Shown: positions 9,401-21,016, counted from the first letter of the stretch. The stretch is 64,000 bases of DNA from Lamellibrachia satsuma (GCA_033239005.1 BSQZ01000052.1:1-64000), one strand, 5' to 3'. Numbers and translations: made by a program. Notes: generated by a model not told the origin, from the sequence alone.

Positions 9401-12135
9401 TTACTTAAAGAGTAAATGGACCATTTTCATGCCTAAAATAATGCCAACCATTAAAATGAAGTTTGACAGGTGTCACAAAACACCAAAATAATAAAAATAC
9501 ATTTGAACAGCATATATGACATTTACACCACCAAAACATAAAAGATTAGTCTATTTGGGATCATTTCCCAATGGAAACTCATTTTCCAAAAATAGGTTGA
9601 CACAGTGTTGTTTTGTCTCGTAGCTCATAATGAGCTTCGCTGAGAAGCGTCTCATTTTGGAATGGCAGGTCACATATATAGTATAGTTACCTTTTACTTT
9701 TACCTTTCAAAGTAGACAAGTTGTAACAATAAAACTAACAATAGAATAAATCGATAGTGAAAACAATGCAAATAAAAAACCTACCCTTGAGCCAGTCTCA
9801 TTACTCAAAACTATTGACTGTGCTTAAGATATGTGCTTAAAGCGAAGCAAGTCATGTTTTTGGAGCTATGATAAATATGAGGTAATAAAACTAATCACAC
9901 GCAATGAAAATCAAGAATATCAATAAAACCAGTGGTTTACTCAGAATGTGTTCTAATAGACAATCCGGTCATTTCTCTGAATGACCAAGGGCTGACATAT
10001 TAACCATCACGACAGTTAAGTACAACGCACTTCTATAAAATCGAGGTCACCTAGATTAAAGTGACGTATTAATGTATACACAGAACCAATGCTAAGCCTC
10101 AAACAAACATGTTATTTTGCCAGAAAGAAGGCCAGTTTAGTAAACAAAGGCCAACATGTTACATAAGTTGAGTTTGGAAACAAACACCATGGCCATATCC
10201 AGTTGGCAAGAATAGGAACATGTGTATTCGAATATATTTTCATTAGGCAAGTGAATATTGCCAGAATACCGCACTACTGGCATAGTGGTGTCTAACAGTA
10301 CGGCACAGCCCATATAATTAACATGTGTGTTCAACAAGGTTTTCCTAGTAGGAGAGGGAGAGAGGGAGAGAGGGAGAGAGGGAGAGAGGGAGAGAGGGAG
10401 AGAGGGAGAGAGGGAGAGAGGGAGAATAACAGTTATCACTATATATAAAATAAAGTCATTCTATATGTTCATAGTGATGTTAGTCTGTAACTGTTTTTCT
10501 ATCTGTCTACAGTACAGTCGCGCCTCGTTATTATGCGCCCGTTATTATGCGGATTCGGATTTAACGCGGTCGGTCGTGGACCCCTATATTCTGCCGCCGG
10601 GGGAAATGCCTCGTGTAAGAATCCGATAAACAGTTTTAAATGCATTTAGTATGCAATACCAACATAACACTTGGGTGAAATGGCATGCTTCCATTACATC
10701 GTAAATTTAATCGTTTTCGCGACGCGAAACAACATGCCAAATTCCTAACTTAAGATTCTACCTGTGCGTGAAAATACGAATTTGTCATCTGCAAATGAAA
10801 CGATGAATCGATGTTAAGGGGTGCGTAATAAAGTTATGCTTCAGTCAAAATCAGTTGAAAGTGAAGTGAAACAATTATTAATTCTAACTATTGTCGTTTT
10901 CTATGTTTTATCAGCTGACATACTATGTGTGTCAAATCATATACGTTTTTAGCTGCTCAGATCCAGGTCGTTATTTTTGATTCATAGGCCTATTATTCCA
11001 GTATATGATCATCATAGTAGATCTATTCAATAACAGTATATGTACATGTATTTTATTCAGTTCAAGATTCAACAGGGTGTGACATTTAAAATAATACACA
11101 TTGCTGCTAGTATACTCGTTTAATAAGTTCCATAAACTGCATATTGGCATATAAGACAGTGCTGCAACCACACAGTGGCTTCAACAGCGTTCATGGACTT
11201 GGTGCAGTGATCGCTGTTGTTTAGTAGCTCCCTGGTGGCAGACATGGGTACACATAACACGCCTCGTGTACAGCGCAGTCCGAAATCGTGAATCCCGACC
11301 ACCATATTATAACGAGGCTCAACTGTAATAACAAGCTCAGTTTCTTGTGGGTGATGCAATTTTAAATGTCAACTGCAGTTTGTTTGGATTTTTTTAGCGT
11401 AAATTTGTGATGTTTGTGTAAAATTCTGCGATTCCAATATGATTCTATTGCGTAATGTCATGCAACAGAGGACTAGTGTTACCCACCTTTGTTTGTTTGG
11501 AGACACTGTCCAAGCCAGCAGAGAGTGCGATGGCAACTATCTCCCTTGCGATTGAGGAGGCTGTAGAAGACTTGGTGCATCCTCTCTGTGAGTAGGCCCA
11601 TAGTCTGCAAGCTCACAGCACACAATGGAAACATAAACATATTTCATATAAACAACTCATAAAGGTAAATTCTTATATACAGCGTTAACAAATCATTAGG
11701 ATAATTCAAGGCACCCATCTTCCTTCCAACATGAACTCGCCTTCTTAGTTTGTACCTAACATTCATTTCTACCGATGAGCCATTTTACATTAACCAAGCA
11801 AAACAATTTACTACTTGACTGTGACAAATGTTAGATGTTTTGGGAATATTAACCTTACAAAAATTTTTTCAATAAATAACCTAGTCTGCCATGTTTTTCC
11901 TTACACAATTACATAATACACTCCCAACCCGGTATTATGAAATTCTGATTACTTTCATGGAGGTCACTCAAATGGTCTTGGATCTAAATTGCTTCACCAA
12001 AAACATAATTTCTCACCAAGTGGATGTAAGTTTCTGTGAAGTCATGCTCTTGCTTCAAGGATTGGGATGGCTGGTCGAAGAACTCGTATGGACCAGCCTC
12101 TGACTGCGGCACGCAGCTGATAGAGAGGACAGCCC
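6500..12135 (-). CDS. UBE4A: Ubiquitin conjugation factor E4 A-like gene, three exons seen
   Basis: UBE4A is a U-box E4/E3 factor that extends ubiquitin chains. Exon 12017-12135 encodes AVLSISCVPQSEAGPYEFFD and ends in phase 0. Exon 11487-11604 encodes MHQVFYSLLNRKGD and CWLGQCLQTN and ends in phase 1. Exon 6758 downward (acceptor CTGCAG) encodes DTRLIPTDSQQ, NYNFMTDIYL and LSFRVMHEKLLKLDQHLNRM. These match, in order, the vertebrate UBE4A core as I remember it (LSISCL; LSWLGNCLHAN; LIP...NYN...TE...LGFHR). The exons expected between 11487 and 6758 were not found, nor were the C-terminal U-box exons, which may lie off the left end. After LNRM the match continues only in another frame (YQADLSSMPAPLADLIKEQM, down to about 6500), so about one base is missing near 6583: a true frameshift or an assembly indel. 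Confidence 0.75.
7574..7943. repeat. Pair of 60-bp direct repeats
   Basis: TTTTGCATAAATTATG-(T/C)AAATT-(A)GATCCAAGATGGC occurs at about 7574-7638 and again at 7880-7943, followed by a shared AAATAATAC. Between them nothing recognisable is seen. The second copy overlaps the 3' end of the acidic gene at 7932-9141. Stretch 6783-7573 holds no feature I can support. Confidence 0.5.
7932..9141 (-). CDS. Small acidic two-exon protein, unidentified
   Basis: Exon 1 (9022-9141, 40 codons) starts at ATG with MDLSKENRISQLL, continues CGLREASLRDVAIDYF, and ends at a perfect donor AGG/GTGAGT in phase 0. Exon 2 (7932-8183, acceptor TTTCAAG) opens ENEDEDSTSESEEENQ and runs to TAA. The joined protein is about 123 aa: a helical N-terminus, an acidic Glu/Ser stretch, then MPYDLLQCFMNAK. 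An alternative frame at the end of exon 2 is Cys-rich (CHCNCRPWDGKPC), so a frameshift or a further splice near 8030 is possible. The intron holds repeat copy 2 (8527-8905). The gene lies inside a UBE4A intron on the same strand. It may be transposon-derived; I do not know its role. Confidence 0.45.
8527..8905. repeat. Interspersed repeat with internal hairpin, copy 2
   Basis: This is the second copy of the element at 2590-2985, more diverged in the middle but with the same ends (AAATGAAAAGGCCAAATGAATGA; AAAGGTGGGGC ... ACCCCACCAA) and the same central inverted repeat (GAAATGTGG ... GAGCCCACATTTC). Stretch 9260-10340 beyond it shows no supported gene. Confidence 0.6.
10344..10426. repeat. Microsatellite (GGGAGA)n
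   Basis: Pure hexamer GAGAGG/GGGAGA run of about 13-14 units. It creates spurious open frames on both strands. Confidence 0.95.
10515..11325. mobile_element. pogo/Tigger-like nonautonomous element
   Basis: The left end reads TA then CAGTCGCGCCTCGTTAT, and the right end is the reverse complement of CAGTTGAGCCTCGTTAT followed by TA. Terminal inverted repeats starting CAGT..., ending near CCTCGTTAT and flanked by TA fit the pogo/Tigger branch of Tc1/mariner. About 810 bp; no transposase frame is visible, so it is a MITE-like deletion derivative. It sits in the large UBE4A intron. Confidence 0.75.
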
Positions 12136-13869
12136 CTAGGAGGATATGGCTATGCTGTTTGCATCCAAACCCAACTTATGTAACATATTTTAGCCTTTGT
12201 TTACTAAATAGACTTCTTAATGGCAGAATAACACGATTGTTTGAGACTGGGTTGGTTCTGTGTAAGCCAGCCTCCCATCATATATCACGATAGTTTATGA
12301 CACACGATTGTTATAGAACTGCACATGCTCTTATCGGTCTCACTGGTTAACACGTCAACCTTCAGTCAACTGGAGAAATGACCAGAATCTCCCACTTTCT
12401 GAATAAGCCAGTGGCATGATATTCTTGATATTAGTTGCACTTGGTTAGATTTTATTATTTCTGTTAGATGCATAATCCCAAAACCATGACTTTTGCTTCA
12501 TATTAAATGTGGTCTTGCAGTCTTGTCTACACAGATATGTACAGAAAATACAGCATAATCTACTTTCTGCAAAAAGGTTGAGGTAACCAAACTCCAGTTA
12601 TGGTGCTGGAACAGTTAAAATAGGGAATGTATAATTAAGTGGTTTCATAATGCTTCTAAAATAAACTTCTAACTTTGACTATGGGTGAAACATTGTCTTG
12701 TGAAAAATGTGGCACTTTTTACTGACATGTTATGTTTACATTAAAATGTACATTTTAGAAATGTGAATATCACCATTGACTATAAATGGGAAATATATCA
12801 ACAGCATAGTGACTGGAACCACACGGTCAATAAATGGGAAGTATGTGTTGATTTCCAATGACATAAATAAAATATTAGGTTGGGAGGATACTATAATTTT
12901 TTTTTTTATAATATTGCTACATGTTTATCTGTGATATATAAACAGATTTGGACATCACAATTTTCAGAGATACAAATTCACTTTAATTAAAATATAATTT
13001 CAAAATATCCCTGATTAATACCCAAGTCTAGAAGAACATACTAGGTTACATCATTATGTAAACGTGAGACATTGGAGACATTGGTACTTGTCTACAGCCA
13101 CATACATATAATATTGTAATAACAAAAATACAAACTTTATGTAGCATCTTACTCACCGAGTGCTTTATGGCGCTTTACATTACGCAACTAATTTCTTTTG
13201 GAAGAAGTTAAATTAATAAGTTTGCTTGAGGAAATAATAATTTTAGCAGCCTCCTGATAACTAGTGGCTGTTTTGATATCATGTCAGATGTCATGCCAAT
13301 CTCACCCAGTTAGCTGTGCTACATCTAAGTGCCAGTAAATTTTTATAAATGGCTGGTCAGTTATCGTTTAACTTTGTTTATTCACAAATAATATGACTTT
13401 TATATATCATTCATTAAACCCTGAAGTTGGATGACATAGAAATTAAGACTACTACATATGCCAATCAGAAAAGAGAGCTATAGACAAGATAAGAGACTTG
13501 GACTTAAGATTCAAGAACTTAATTGTCCATTTAAAAATACATTAAAAATGGAAATATTCCTTTGTAATGTCAGTAGTAAAACTGGTAAGTGGCATCCCAC
13601 AGCAAACAGAAGGTTCAAACTGTTGAAGATATTTATGAAAGGTACTTGCAAAAAGGAATATCTCAAATGTGTTCTCCTGGTAACTCCATTTTAAAATGTA
13701 TTAAGTAATTCACAATTTGACATGACAACTTATGTGTAATGGCATCATTACTCTTGATTTCTAAGTTTGATACAGCATCATTATGGATGACAACCAAAGT
13801 TCACATCAAATGCCGACATGATAAGGTAAAGGATAATGCTTACTGAATAGGGATTCATGATGCTGGTCT

Positions 13870-14215
13870 TTATATCTTTGTGACAAATGGCCGCAGTTCC
13901 ACAAATTTGCCAACTGTCTTGTTTATACACTTCCCGATTATGTGCAGATTCAACAACTTGGGTGGCAGTTTGTACACCGACTCGATCAGGTTTTTCATGA
14001 TGTCATTAAATCTGAATTGCTTCCTAGTTGTATTCCTACAATAAGAATTACACATAAATGTAGTTGATTAAGCATAAAAGAATTTTTACTGTGAAACAGA
14101 AAAATAAATATACTTACCTTCAGGATGTTCAATCCATACTCAATGTGCCGCTTTACACAAAGTTCCACTTTAGAGATAGTAAGATCAAATCCCAAGATGT
14201 CGACATGCAATATGG
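13870..14215 (-). CDS. Last two exons of an unidentified gene
   Basis: Exon 14118 to about 14215 encodes HVDILGFDLTISKVELC and HIEYGLNILK and ends at donor AAG/GTAAGT in phase 0. Exon 13870-14019 (acceptor GGAAG) encodes FNDIMKNLIESVYKLPPKLL, then NLHIIGKCINKTVG and VELRPFVTKI, followed by TAA. Phases agree. The composition (leucine-rich helices) suggests a HEAT-like or other helical protein, but I do not recognise the family. It is upstream of the UBE4A exons on the same strand; I could not align it to UBE4A. Stretch 12136-13869 shows no other supported feature. Confidence 0.45.
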
Positions 14216-15469
14216 CTTACCCCTGGTATGTGGTGTCCAACATGTCAACCTTCAGATGTCCTTGGAGAACATGTCCCCAGATTATCATGCTCCAACAGTA
14301 AAACATTCATTGAGGTAAACATGCACTAGTGCATGAACTAACATAAACAAGCACTAATGTACACATGAACAAACAATACCAGATATTCCACACTGATGAC
14401 ACACACCACCAAACATTTAACTGATTCAATTAACAGTTGCTAAAACTTTTTGTAAGTTATGTTATAATAACATTTCTGCAGACAAACAAGTCAGCAATTA
14501 TTTATTTAATTATCTGACAGTGTCATTTTCTATTGGCGTTCTATATTCCAGGAAATATATGGGCAATTCCGTATTGGAGAACCCAGACTGCTAAAAATAT
14601 TTTTGGAACAGTACCAAAGTTTCACAACTTATGTCAAAAAATGTGTAGAATTTTGACCAAAGTAAAAGTAAAAATTTTAGTGTCATCGGTTCATTTTCTT
14701 TAAAAATAGCATTTCCAATGAGGTGCATTTTTAGCATTGCAGCCAATGAAAAGGCAACACCCACCCCATCTTCCTAACTCTCAACTTATTTATTTTTATT
14801 TTGCTGATTTTTTAGGTTAATATATTCTAAATTCTAAATGCAGAAAGCAATACGTACTGCACGTCTCATACTTTGAACAGGACGGTGATACATTTTCATA
14901 TATTTTGTCTGTGATTCCGTTACCAAAAAGTCATAAAAGTTTTCATGAGAACTAACTATTGATTGAAATTAAGTTACTTGAAATTCTCTTAACATGAACT
15001 GTCATGATATGTTGGAAATTGACGTTGTTTATTTCTGTGTAATTCCATTACCAAAATAAAAATTTTCATAATTTCATCCATTTGTTAGATTTTTTAATAT
15101 ATATAGCAACCTATTACAGGGTCGGGTTTGTATTTACATATCACATTTAACCTTCCTTTCTAGGCATATGCTGGTCTTGAAAATATAAACATATGCAAGA
15201 AAAATCTTTTTTCTTGTACCGTGGAATTGCCCATATAATAACGTGCGCTACTGGTGACAAGATTTAATAGTTAATGAATATTATTGAATCATTGTATGAC
15301 AATATAAAATTTTAACTTGCAGCTATAGATGCAGTGGTATGCAAAACTTCTTGAAACGAGGGGCTTTGGCTGCAGTCACTTTCCTTAGCTAGAACTAAAA
15401 AAATTAATAACTAATGCAAACAATAATGGTCAAAATTTCATTAGCTATAGGTATTTAAGCTAACTTGTA

Positions 15470-16540
15470 CAGGGCTGGGTCCAATTACACAAAATTATAT
15501 CAATTACAATTACAATATTTTTTAAATTTCAATTACAATTACAGTCATAATTTTCCAAATCAATTATAATTACAATTACACTGTTTCAATTTCAATTACA
15601 ATTACATTATGCGGAACCAAATATATTCAGCATTTGTTAATTATGTATTTTTGCGCGTTTTGCTGAATTTCAATATTTTGTACACAATTGATAAACAAAT
15701 ATAACGGTAATGTTTGTACATTTTGTTGAATTGTGACTTTGAATTATAATAAATAAAAAGATACCGTTTAAAACATATTTTTATTATATAAAAATACAAT
15801 GCAATATCCAGACATAATCCTACAGGACATATTCCAACGCAGACATGTATCCGTGCGCATTTCTTAAATTTTTCTTTGGAAAATACTAATAATAGGGTTT
15901 GATGTGTTAATTTGACGTTGTAGCTCCTGCTCTAAGCTGACATTCTTAAATGGTCTGCCCTTTGCTTTGTGTGAGTTGGGAATGGGAAGAGAGGCCATAT
16001 AAACGGTCCTTGCCACCTGACCTGTCTCCAACCCACCACAACACAAAGGGTGTAATTGGCTTGCTAACTCTGCAATGTTTCACTGAGCCGATATTTTCTG
16101 AAGCAATATCAGGCTACAGGTCTTTCCAAGTTGTTTGAATACCAGCTTAGCCTTTGTCTGACAATGTCTGTGCATTGTTTATTGCATTCTGGCTGTTACC
16201 AACTTACTGAAAAAGCTAATTGCTAAGGCTACCCACCACTAGCACCACTGACCAGTACCCACCAGACAGTGAATACTGAGACTTAAATATAAATATATAA
16301 GCAGGTGTTATTATTAGTCTGGATTTTCAACTCATGTGAGACTTAAATTATATTTTTATTGACAATTCGTTGAGGTAGTTTGTGATATGAAACGTACTGT
16401 AATTGATTGTAATTGAAATAAAATTTCAATTATACAAAATATAACAATTACAATTACAGCAACATTTTGAAACCATAATCAATTACAATTACACAATTTT
16501 GCTGTAATCAATTACAATTACATAATTGGACCCATCCCTG
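15470..16540. mobile_element. hAT-type nonautonomous element with intact 8-bp TSD
   Basis: Ends are CAGGGCTGGGTCCAATTA and the reverse complement of CAGGGATGGGTCCAATTA. The flanks carry a perfect 8-bp direct repeat AACTTGTA (15462-15469 and 16541-16548), the hAT target-site size. The subterminal 130-150 bp at each end are built of CAATTACAATTA-type repeats, common transposase-binding style sequence. The 780-bp core has no convincing transposase frame. The intact TSD suggests fairly recent movement. Stretch 14216-15469 holds nothing I can name. Confidence 0.9.
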
Positions 16541-16548
16541 AACTTGTA

Positions 16549-17005
16549 ACAATAAAAAATATAAATGTCTGAATGATGTGCTATTTTCTAAAACTATGTA
16601 CATTGTCATGCAGCTGATATTCATCACAACACTGGTATTATTAGTTGCTAGGCAATGATAAAGGAACCTGGGGTGTAATGTTTACAGTAATTTTTAATGC
16701 AGACCCTCTATTCGGCATAGTTCATAAAACAAAACAGAACATTGTATATTAATTACATCAGTGATATATATCAGTCTCAATTTTAATGTACACGACCATG
16801 CCTATAATTATTGCTTGTTTGGAAATTTTAACCCCCCCGCCCCCCCAGCAATTTTCACCCCCCCCACCCCAGCACCAGTAATTTTAATACTCATATCTGC
16901 AATGCCATGGGCAAATAAAATTCATGTTTTATATGGGTTATCTTATATGGGAGGGAGGGAAACTTTGATGCACGACCATTTGATGGCAGTGATTGCTAGG
17001 CCTAC
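16549..17005. other. No gene seen; polypyrimidine/poly-C tract
   Basis: AT-rich sequence with a C-rich tract at about 16830-16865. No splice-flanked frame or repeat match was noted. Confidence 0.4.
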
Positions 17006-17368
17006 CTGCTCCCTCGTCTTGATGATGGCTGTTGTTTGTCGCTTCTTGCGTGTACGTCGAACATTCGCGCAGAAATTGTTGTTGGGATGGCATCTGGCTT
17101 GAGGGCACGCTTACGATATCTCTTGCTCTGCCATCAGATTTATAGCTGCACTTGACGTGGCCTGTTCATCGAAAAACTCAGCCCCAACGCAGATGACACT
17201 GGGAGTAGAGAGGGGTCAGCCCATTCCATGGCTTTATCGTGTTTTTCGCTGCACAAACCCACGACAGGTGAAGCGAGGGAGCTTTTCCTCTGGACGAAAC
17301 CTGTGCAAACTAGTTTCATTCGTGGTGCGGTTACTACAGCCTCCGACTATATACCTTTGGCCACTCAT
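17006..17368 (-). pseudogene. THAP-domain fragment, broken
   Basis: From ATG at 17368 the frame reads YIVGGCSNR and SLHRFRPEEKLPRF then GFVQRKTR and hits a stop. Later pieces in other frames give SSVICVGAEFFDE and finally RKRALKPDAIPT before donor GTAGGCC at 17005. The order (C2 of the C2CH finger, HRF, xFVxxK, ICxxxFF, LKPDAxPT) is that of the THAP DNA-binding domain (about 80-90 aa). The Cys-x2-His half is damaged and at least two frame changes are needed, so it is a relic of a THAP gene or P-type transposon. Confidence 0.65.
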
Positions 17369-17989
17369 TTTTGGGACTCGAACGTTCCGCTCCTACACAA
17401 CAACAATGTCAATGAAGTCACTTGAGCGGCCCACACGAGGTGTGTCTTTACATCACTTCCTTGCTCATTGGCTGGCGACCGACCTAGAAATAGGCGAATT
17501 AAGCGCGTAATTTGAAGGTTTAAAATTCGATATGTAACCACAGGTACTCGTTGTAAACATCCTTGTCAAAATAATTACCAACGCTATAGATTTCTATCCA
17601 CGATTAACCTTTGTCCACTACGTAACACTGTTTACAAATTATTGTTCCATACATTAGGCATGATAACTATCATAACAATGTTGGTTTTAAAATGTGGAAG
17701 TCATATTTTCTCATGAGGGTGTGATCCAATAGAATAATTTAAATTTCTATGAACAGTCGTAATTTAAGGCCACTTGTATTATTTAGGTTGCTTGTATTAT
17801 AAGACATTATTAATTATGGGACAACGGAAAGACATGGTTTATGTACTCAACTCCGTATTTCCCTTCTCAAAGGTTTTTTTCGCTTCTGGGATAGTTGGTT
17901 TGTAGCTATGAAATAAACAAATGTCAATAACAGTATTGTCACATCTTTAGCATTAATAGACGTAGTTTTCTGGGATGACTTCTGCAAAA

Positions 17990-18215
17990 TGTGTGTGCGT
18001 GTGTGTGTGTCCGTGTGCGTGTGCTTGTGCGTGTGCGTGTGTTTGTGTGTGTGGGTGCGTGCGTACGTGCGTGCGTTTGCGTGTGTGCATGTTAAATTTG
18101 TGCGTGTGTGTGTGTGCGTGCGTGTGTGCGTGCGTGTTTGTGTGTGTGTGTGTGGTATGTGTGTGTGTGTGTACGTGCGTGCGTGCGTGCGTACGTGCGT
18201 GCGTTTGTGTGTGTG
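17990..18215. repeat. Microsatellite (GT)n/(GCGT)n
   Basis: Alternating GTGT and GCGT blocks with a short interruption at about 18087-18100. All long frames over it (poly Cys/Val or His/Thr) are artefacts. Confidence 0.95.
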
Positions 18216-18469
18216 ATTCCAAGATTCAACCACACCGATCACCACACCGCTTATCAGAAGTCATAGTTTTGCACGTTATTTATTTTAGTTTGCAGGCCTA
18301 TGGTACGTTATAATAGTATCTTCGTATATTGTTATTTTTCCCAATTTCTCTATCTTTCTCTCTCTTCTAAGAAGAACTTGATAACATGGTCCATATTTGG
18401 TACATCCACGTTATTAGACCATCACGAAAGCAAGTGTCTCCAAGTGGAAAGCCAATAGTTATGTTTCAC

Positions 18470-18740
18470 CTGCCGCATATTTAAGGTGTTCAGAACGAAC
18501 TCTGAGAAGTCAACCAGCAACGCATCGCCGCCTGCCAAGAGGAATGTGTACGCAAAAGTTCCATCCTTGTGACGAAACTGTGTTTCAATTGTGCTGTTTG
18601 ATAATGCAGGAACATTTCTGGAATGTTCCTTCTTTTCTCGTAGAAGGAATGGGATTATATCAAGGTGTAAGGAATGAAATACCGGCGAATGTGTAGATAT
18701 TAAAATGTAAGCGTACGGGCCACGTCCACGTCCACTTACA
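18470..18740 (-). CDS. Possible exon, unidentified
   Basis: The frame includes STHSPVFHSLHLDIIPFLL, REKKEHSRNV and AGGDALLVDFSEFVLNTL, and ends at a donor CAG/GTGAAA (18470). The composition looks like coding sequence, but there is no known domain and no partner exon was found. It could be a transposon gene piece. Confidence 0.3.
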
Positions 18741-18839
18741 TGTTTCACGGGCTGAACCTCTGTTAGTATGTTATTTAGAGGTGACGTACGTCAGTTCAAA
18801 ATTGTCATAAAATAACACGTTGGTTTGGACATAATTGTT

Positions 18840-20820
18840 GCAGTTTTATGTGGTTTTTGGTCTCTGCTAAGAACAAATCTATTTCGCCAAGAACAAATGT
18901 TCCAAACCGCCCATAGCTCAAAACTGTAGTTGATGAAACTAAAAGGGAGTACAACATTATATATTGTTCTTCCCCTATTGTTCACTTTATGCGATTAGAT
19001 AGGACTTCGCTCTGCTTTGTAGTTGTCCTTATTGTATAGAGTTACAATAAATTTGAATTGAATTTGGATTAAATATCTCCATTTAGCAGGTCCATAAGCA
19101 AATGTTTTATTAAAATTTGTGCTTAGTGTAAGGTGAAAATGTCGTGCTACTTCATTGAATAAAAGTGTTCTCTCCCCTCTGCAGGCAAATTGTCATGAAC
19201 AACCTGTTCTTCATTGGCAATCAACTCGCAGCACTCAGTACGACAAGCAAGGTCAGGGTGTGGCACACCATGACACTGAACTGGCAATTAAATATCTCAT
19301 GATTACTGAACTCAGTACGACATGCAAGGTCGGGTTGTGGCATACAATGAAAGAACTTGCAGGTAAATCTCTCACCGTGGCAAGTTTTTCGCTCACATTG
19401 GCTCCATTCAATATGACAGGCAAGGTCAGGGTATGGCATGCCATGACACAGAACTGGCAGGTAAATCACACGGTGGCTGCACTCAACAGGGCAGGTCAGG
19501 TCGGGGTGTGCCATGCCATGCCATGAAACAGAACTGGCAGGTAAGGCTCCTCATGACGGCCAATCAGTGGTCTGTGGGGGGTCGCAGCGGAGATAGTTTT
19601 GTATAAGTATATGGAGAAATGAAATATTGTGCAAAATTGCACAAGCAATTCGCTATTTCTATGAGGATGTTGTTTCATCATATTTTAATTGTCATCTTTT
19701 GAATGAAACTGTGATGTGTATTTCATAAATATCTTGCAAATACAGCAGTTGTTGAGATTTGTGTATTAAGGTCACTGTATAGTTAATGTGTCCTTGATAT
19801 ACCCATACTCGTAGTAATAATTAAAAATAACTAAAGCTTTATATTTTCTTGTCATCACGATTAACATGCTTTGCCTTATAACAGTGACACACAATGTTTT
19901 TTATGCTAGAAAATAAGAAGATATTAGTAGGGCATTGAAGAAGCGTGTTGTTGCTATTTTTTAATGATGATAACCATGTCACTTTTATAGCGTTTATGCA
20001 CTCTTATATCCACAGTTGAGTAACTAAAGATAAAATATACAAGAGAAAGGTACATTTTCTTTTCAAATAATCCAAATTGAAGCATTGATTATGATTACAG
20101 CTAAAGTCATATTATCTGGATGGATACGGTTAGGACACAGCTAATTTCCATGATCAGCACGCAGCCTGGCTTGATGCTCTTGGCATCATTCAAGGTCATC
20201 TCCATAGAGAACGTGGAACTACACCTTCAGTATATCCACAGTAACGGCTTTGGTAAGTCACATTGAGAGGATCTTTAATTACAAGCATTAGATATTTAAG
20301 TAAATTAGTATATATAATGTTATGTAATAAAAAAATAAAATTTTATATACCTTCCATTGTGCTGTTTTCTAGAAAGTGCTGTCTGTGTGGAAATATGGAT
20401 AACTATAGTTGCTATTCTTTGTGTTTTATTGGAAAACTGGGCACCTCTTTATTGTTAGTCTGGACCCGCCTGTCATGTGAAGAGGAATGCTTTTATTTAA
20501 GAAAAAATAACAACTCCTAATAATTCTTATATCCATAAATACAAATTATAATAATTATACATACATCGACCAATCAAAAGTGTATAATGGATAGACAAAG
20601 TTATGGCATGCAATAGGAGCATAAGTTGATAAGACAATAGAGTCATGAGACACATGAATTTAATAGTAACATTCGAGGAGCCACCTTAATTAATTTTTTA
20701 TTAACTCAAATTACTGGGCCAGCAAATTGCATTTTTGACAGATGTGACTGCTTAAATAATAAATTACTAACTGTAATTAAATTATACGTCTCCAATGACA
20801 GTCAAAATAAACCTCAGAAA
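18840..20820 (+). repeat. About 2-kb direct duplication, copy A
   Basis: Matches 23005-24665 block by block (start GTGGTTTTTGGTCTCTGCTAA, end near AACCTCAGAAA) with many indels. Copy A keeps working splice sites for the gene at 19185-20991; copy B does not. An AATAAATTTGAATTGAATTT tract near 19050 (and 23215) inside the block looks like a retroposon tail. Confidence 0.85.
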
Positions 20821-20991
20821 CTGGACAATTTAAGCAGTTCTGTGTAAATTGTGTGTTTGTGTGAGACAGGATGAATGACTCTGCACGCTGGCATCTCTGT
20901 AACAGAATAGTGACCGCCGCCTTCCACGTCACCATCCAGTTGTGGAGCGTCATGATCAGCAATGATGGCGGCCTCGTCACGCGTGAGATAG
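19185..20991 (+). CDS. Three exons of an unidentified spliced gene
   Basis: Exon 19185-19251 (acceptor CCCCTCTGCAG) encodes QIVMNNLFFIGNQLAALST and ends in phase 0 at AAG/GTCAGG. Exon 20141-20252 (acceptor GGACACAG) encodes LISMISTQPGLMLLASFKV and ENVELHLQYIHSNGF and ends in phase 1 at donor GTAAGT. Exon 20866-20991 encodes RMNDSARWHLCNRI, FHVTIQLWSVMISNDGG and LVTREI and ends in phase 1 at GTCAGT. All phases fit. Helix-rich composition suggests a large alpha-solenoid or similar protein; I do not recognise it. Two of the three donors lie in tandem repeats (about 78-98 bp after 19251; 17 bp at 20983-21016). Decayed copies of the first two exons occur at about 23395-23467 and 24050-24180. Confidence 0.6.
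19234..19560 (+). repeat. Minisatellite straddling a 5' splice site (78-98 bp units)
   Basis: Four diverged units begin with CAGTACGACAAGCAAGGTCA-like sequence. Unit 1 covers the end of the exon at 19185-19251 and its donor; later units lie in the intron and also carry GCAAG/GTC or GGCAG/GTAA donor-like sites. The decayed copy B (about 23450-23560) retains about two units. Confidence 0.75.
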
Positions 20992-21016
20992 GTCAGTCAG
21001 TGAGATAGGTCTGTCA
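20983..21016 (+). repeat. 17-bp tandem duplication across a 5' splice site
   Basis: GTGAGATAGGTCAGTCA is followed directly by GTGAGATAGGTCTGTCA. The donor at 20991/20992 lies in the first unit; the second would add 17 nt and shift the frame. Confidence 0.8.

Noticed and set aside
17847..18313. His/Thr- and Cys/Val-rich ORFs
   Set aside because: Translation of a GT/GCGT microsatellite.
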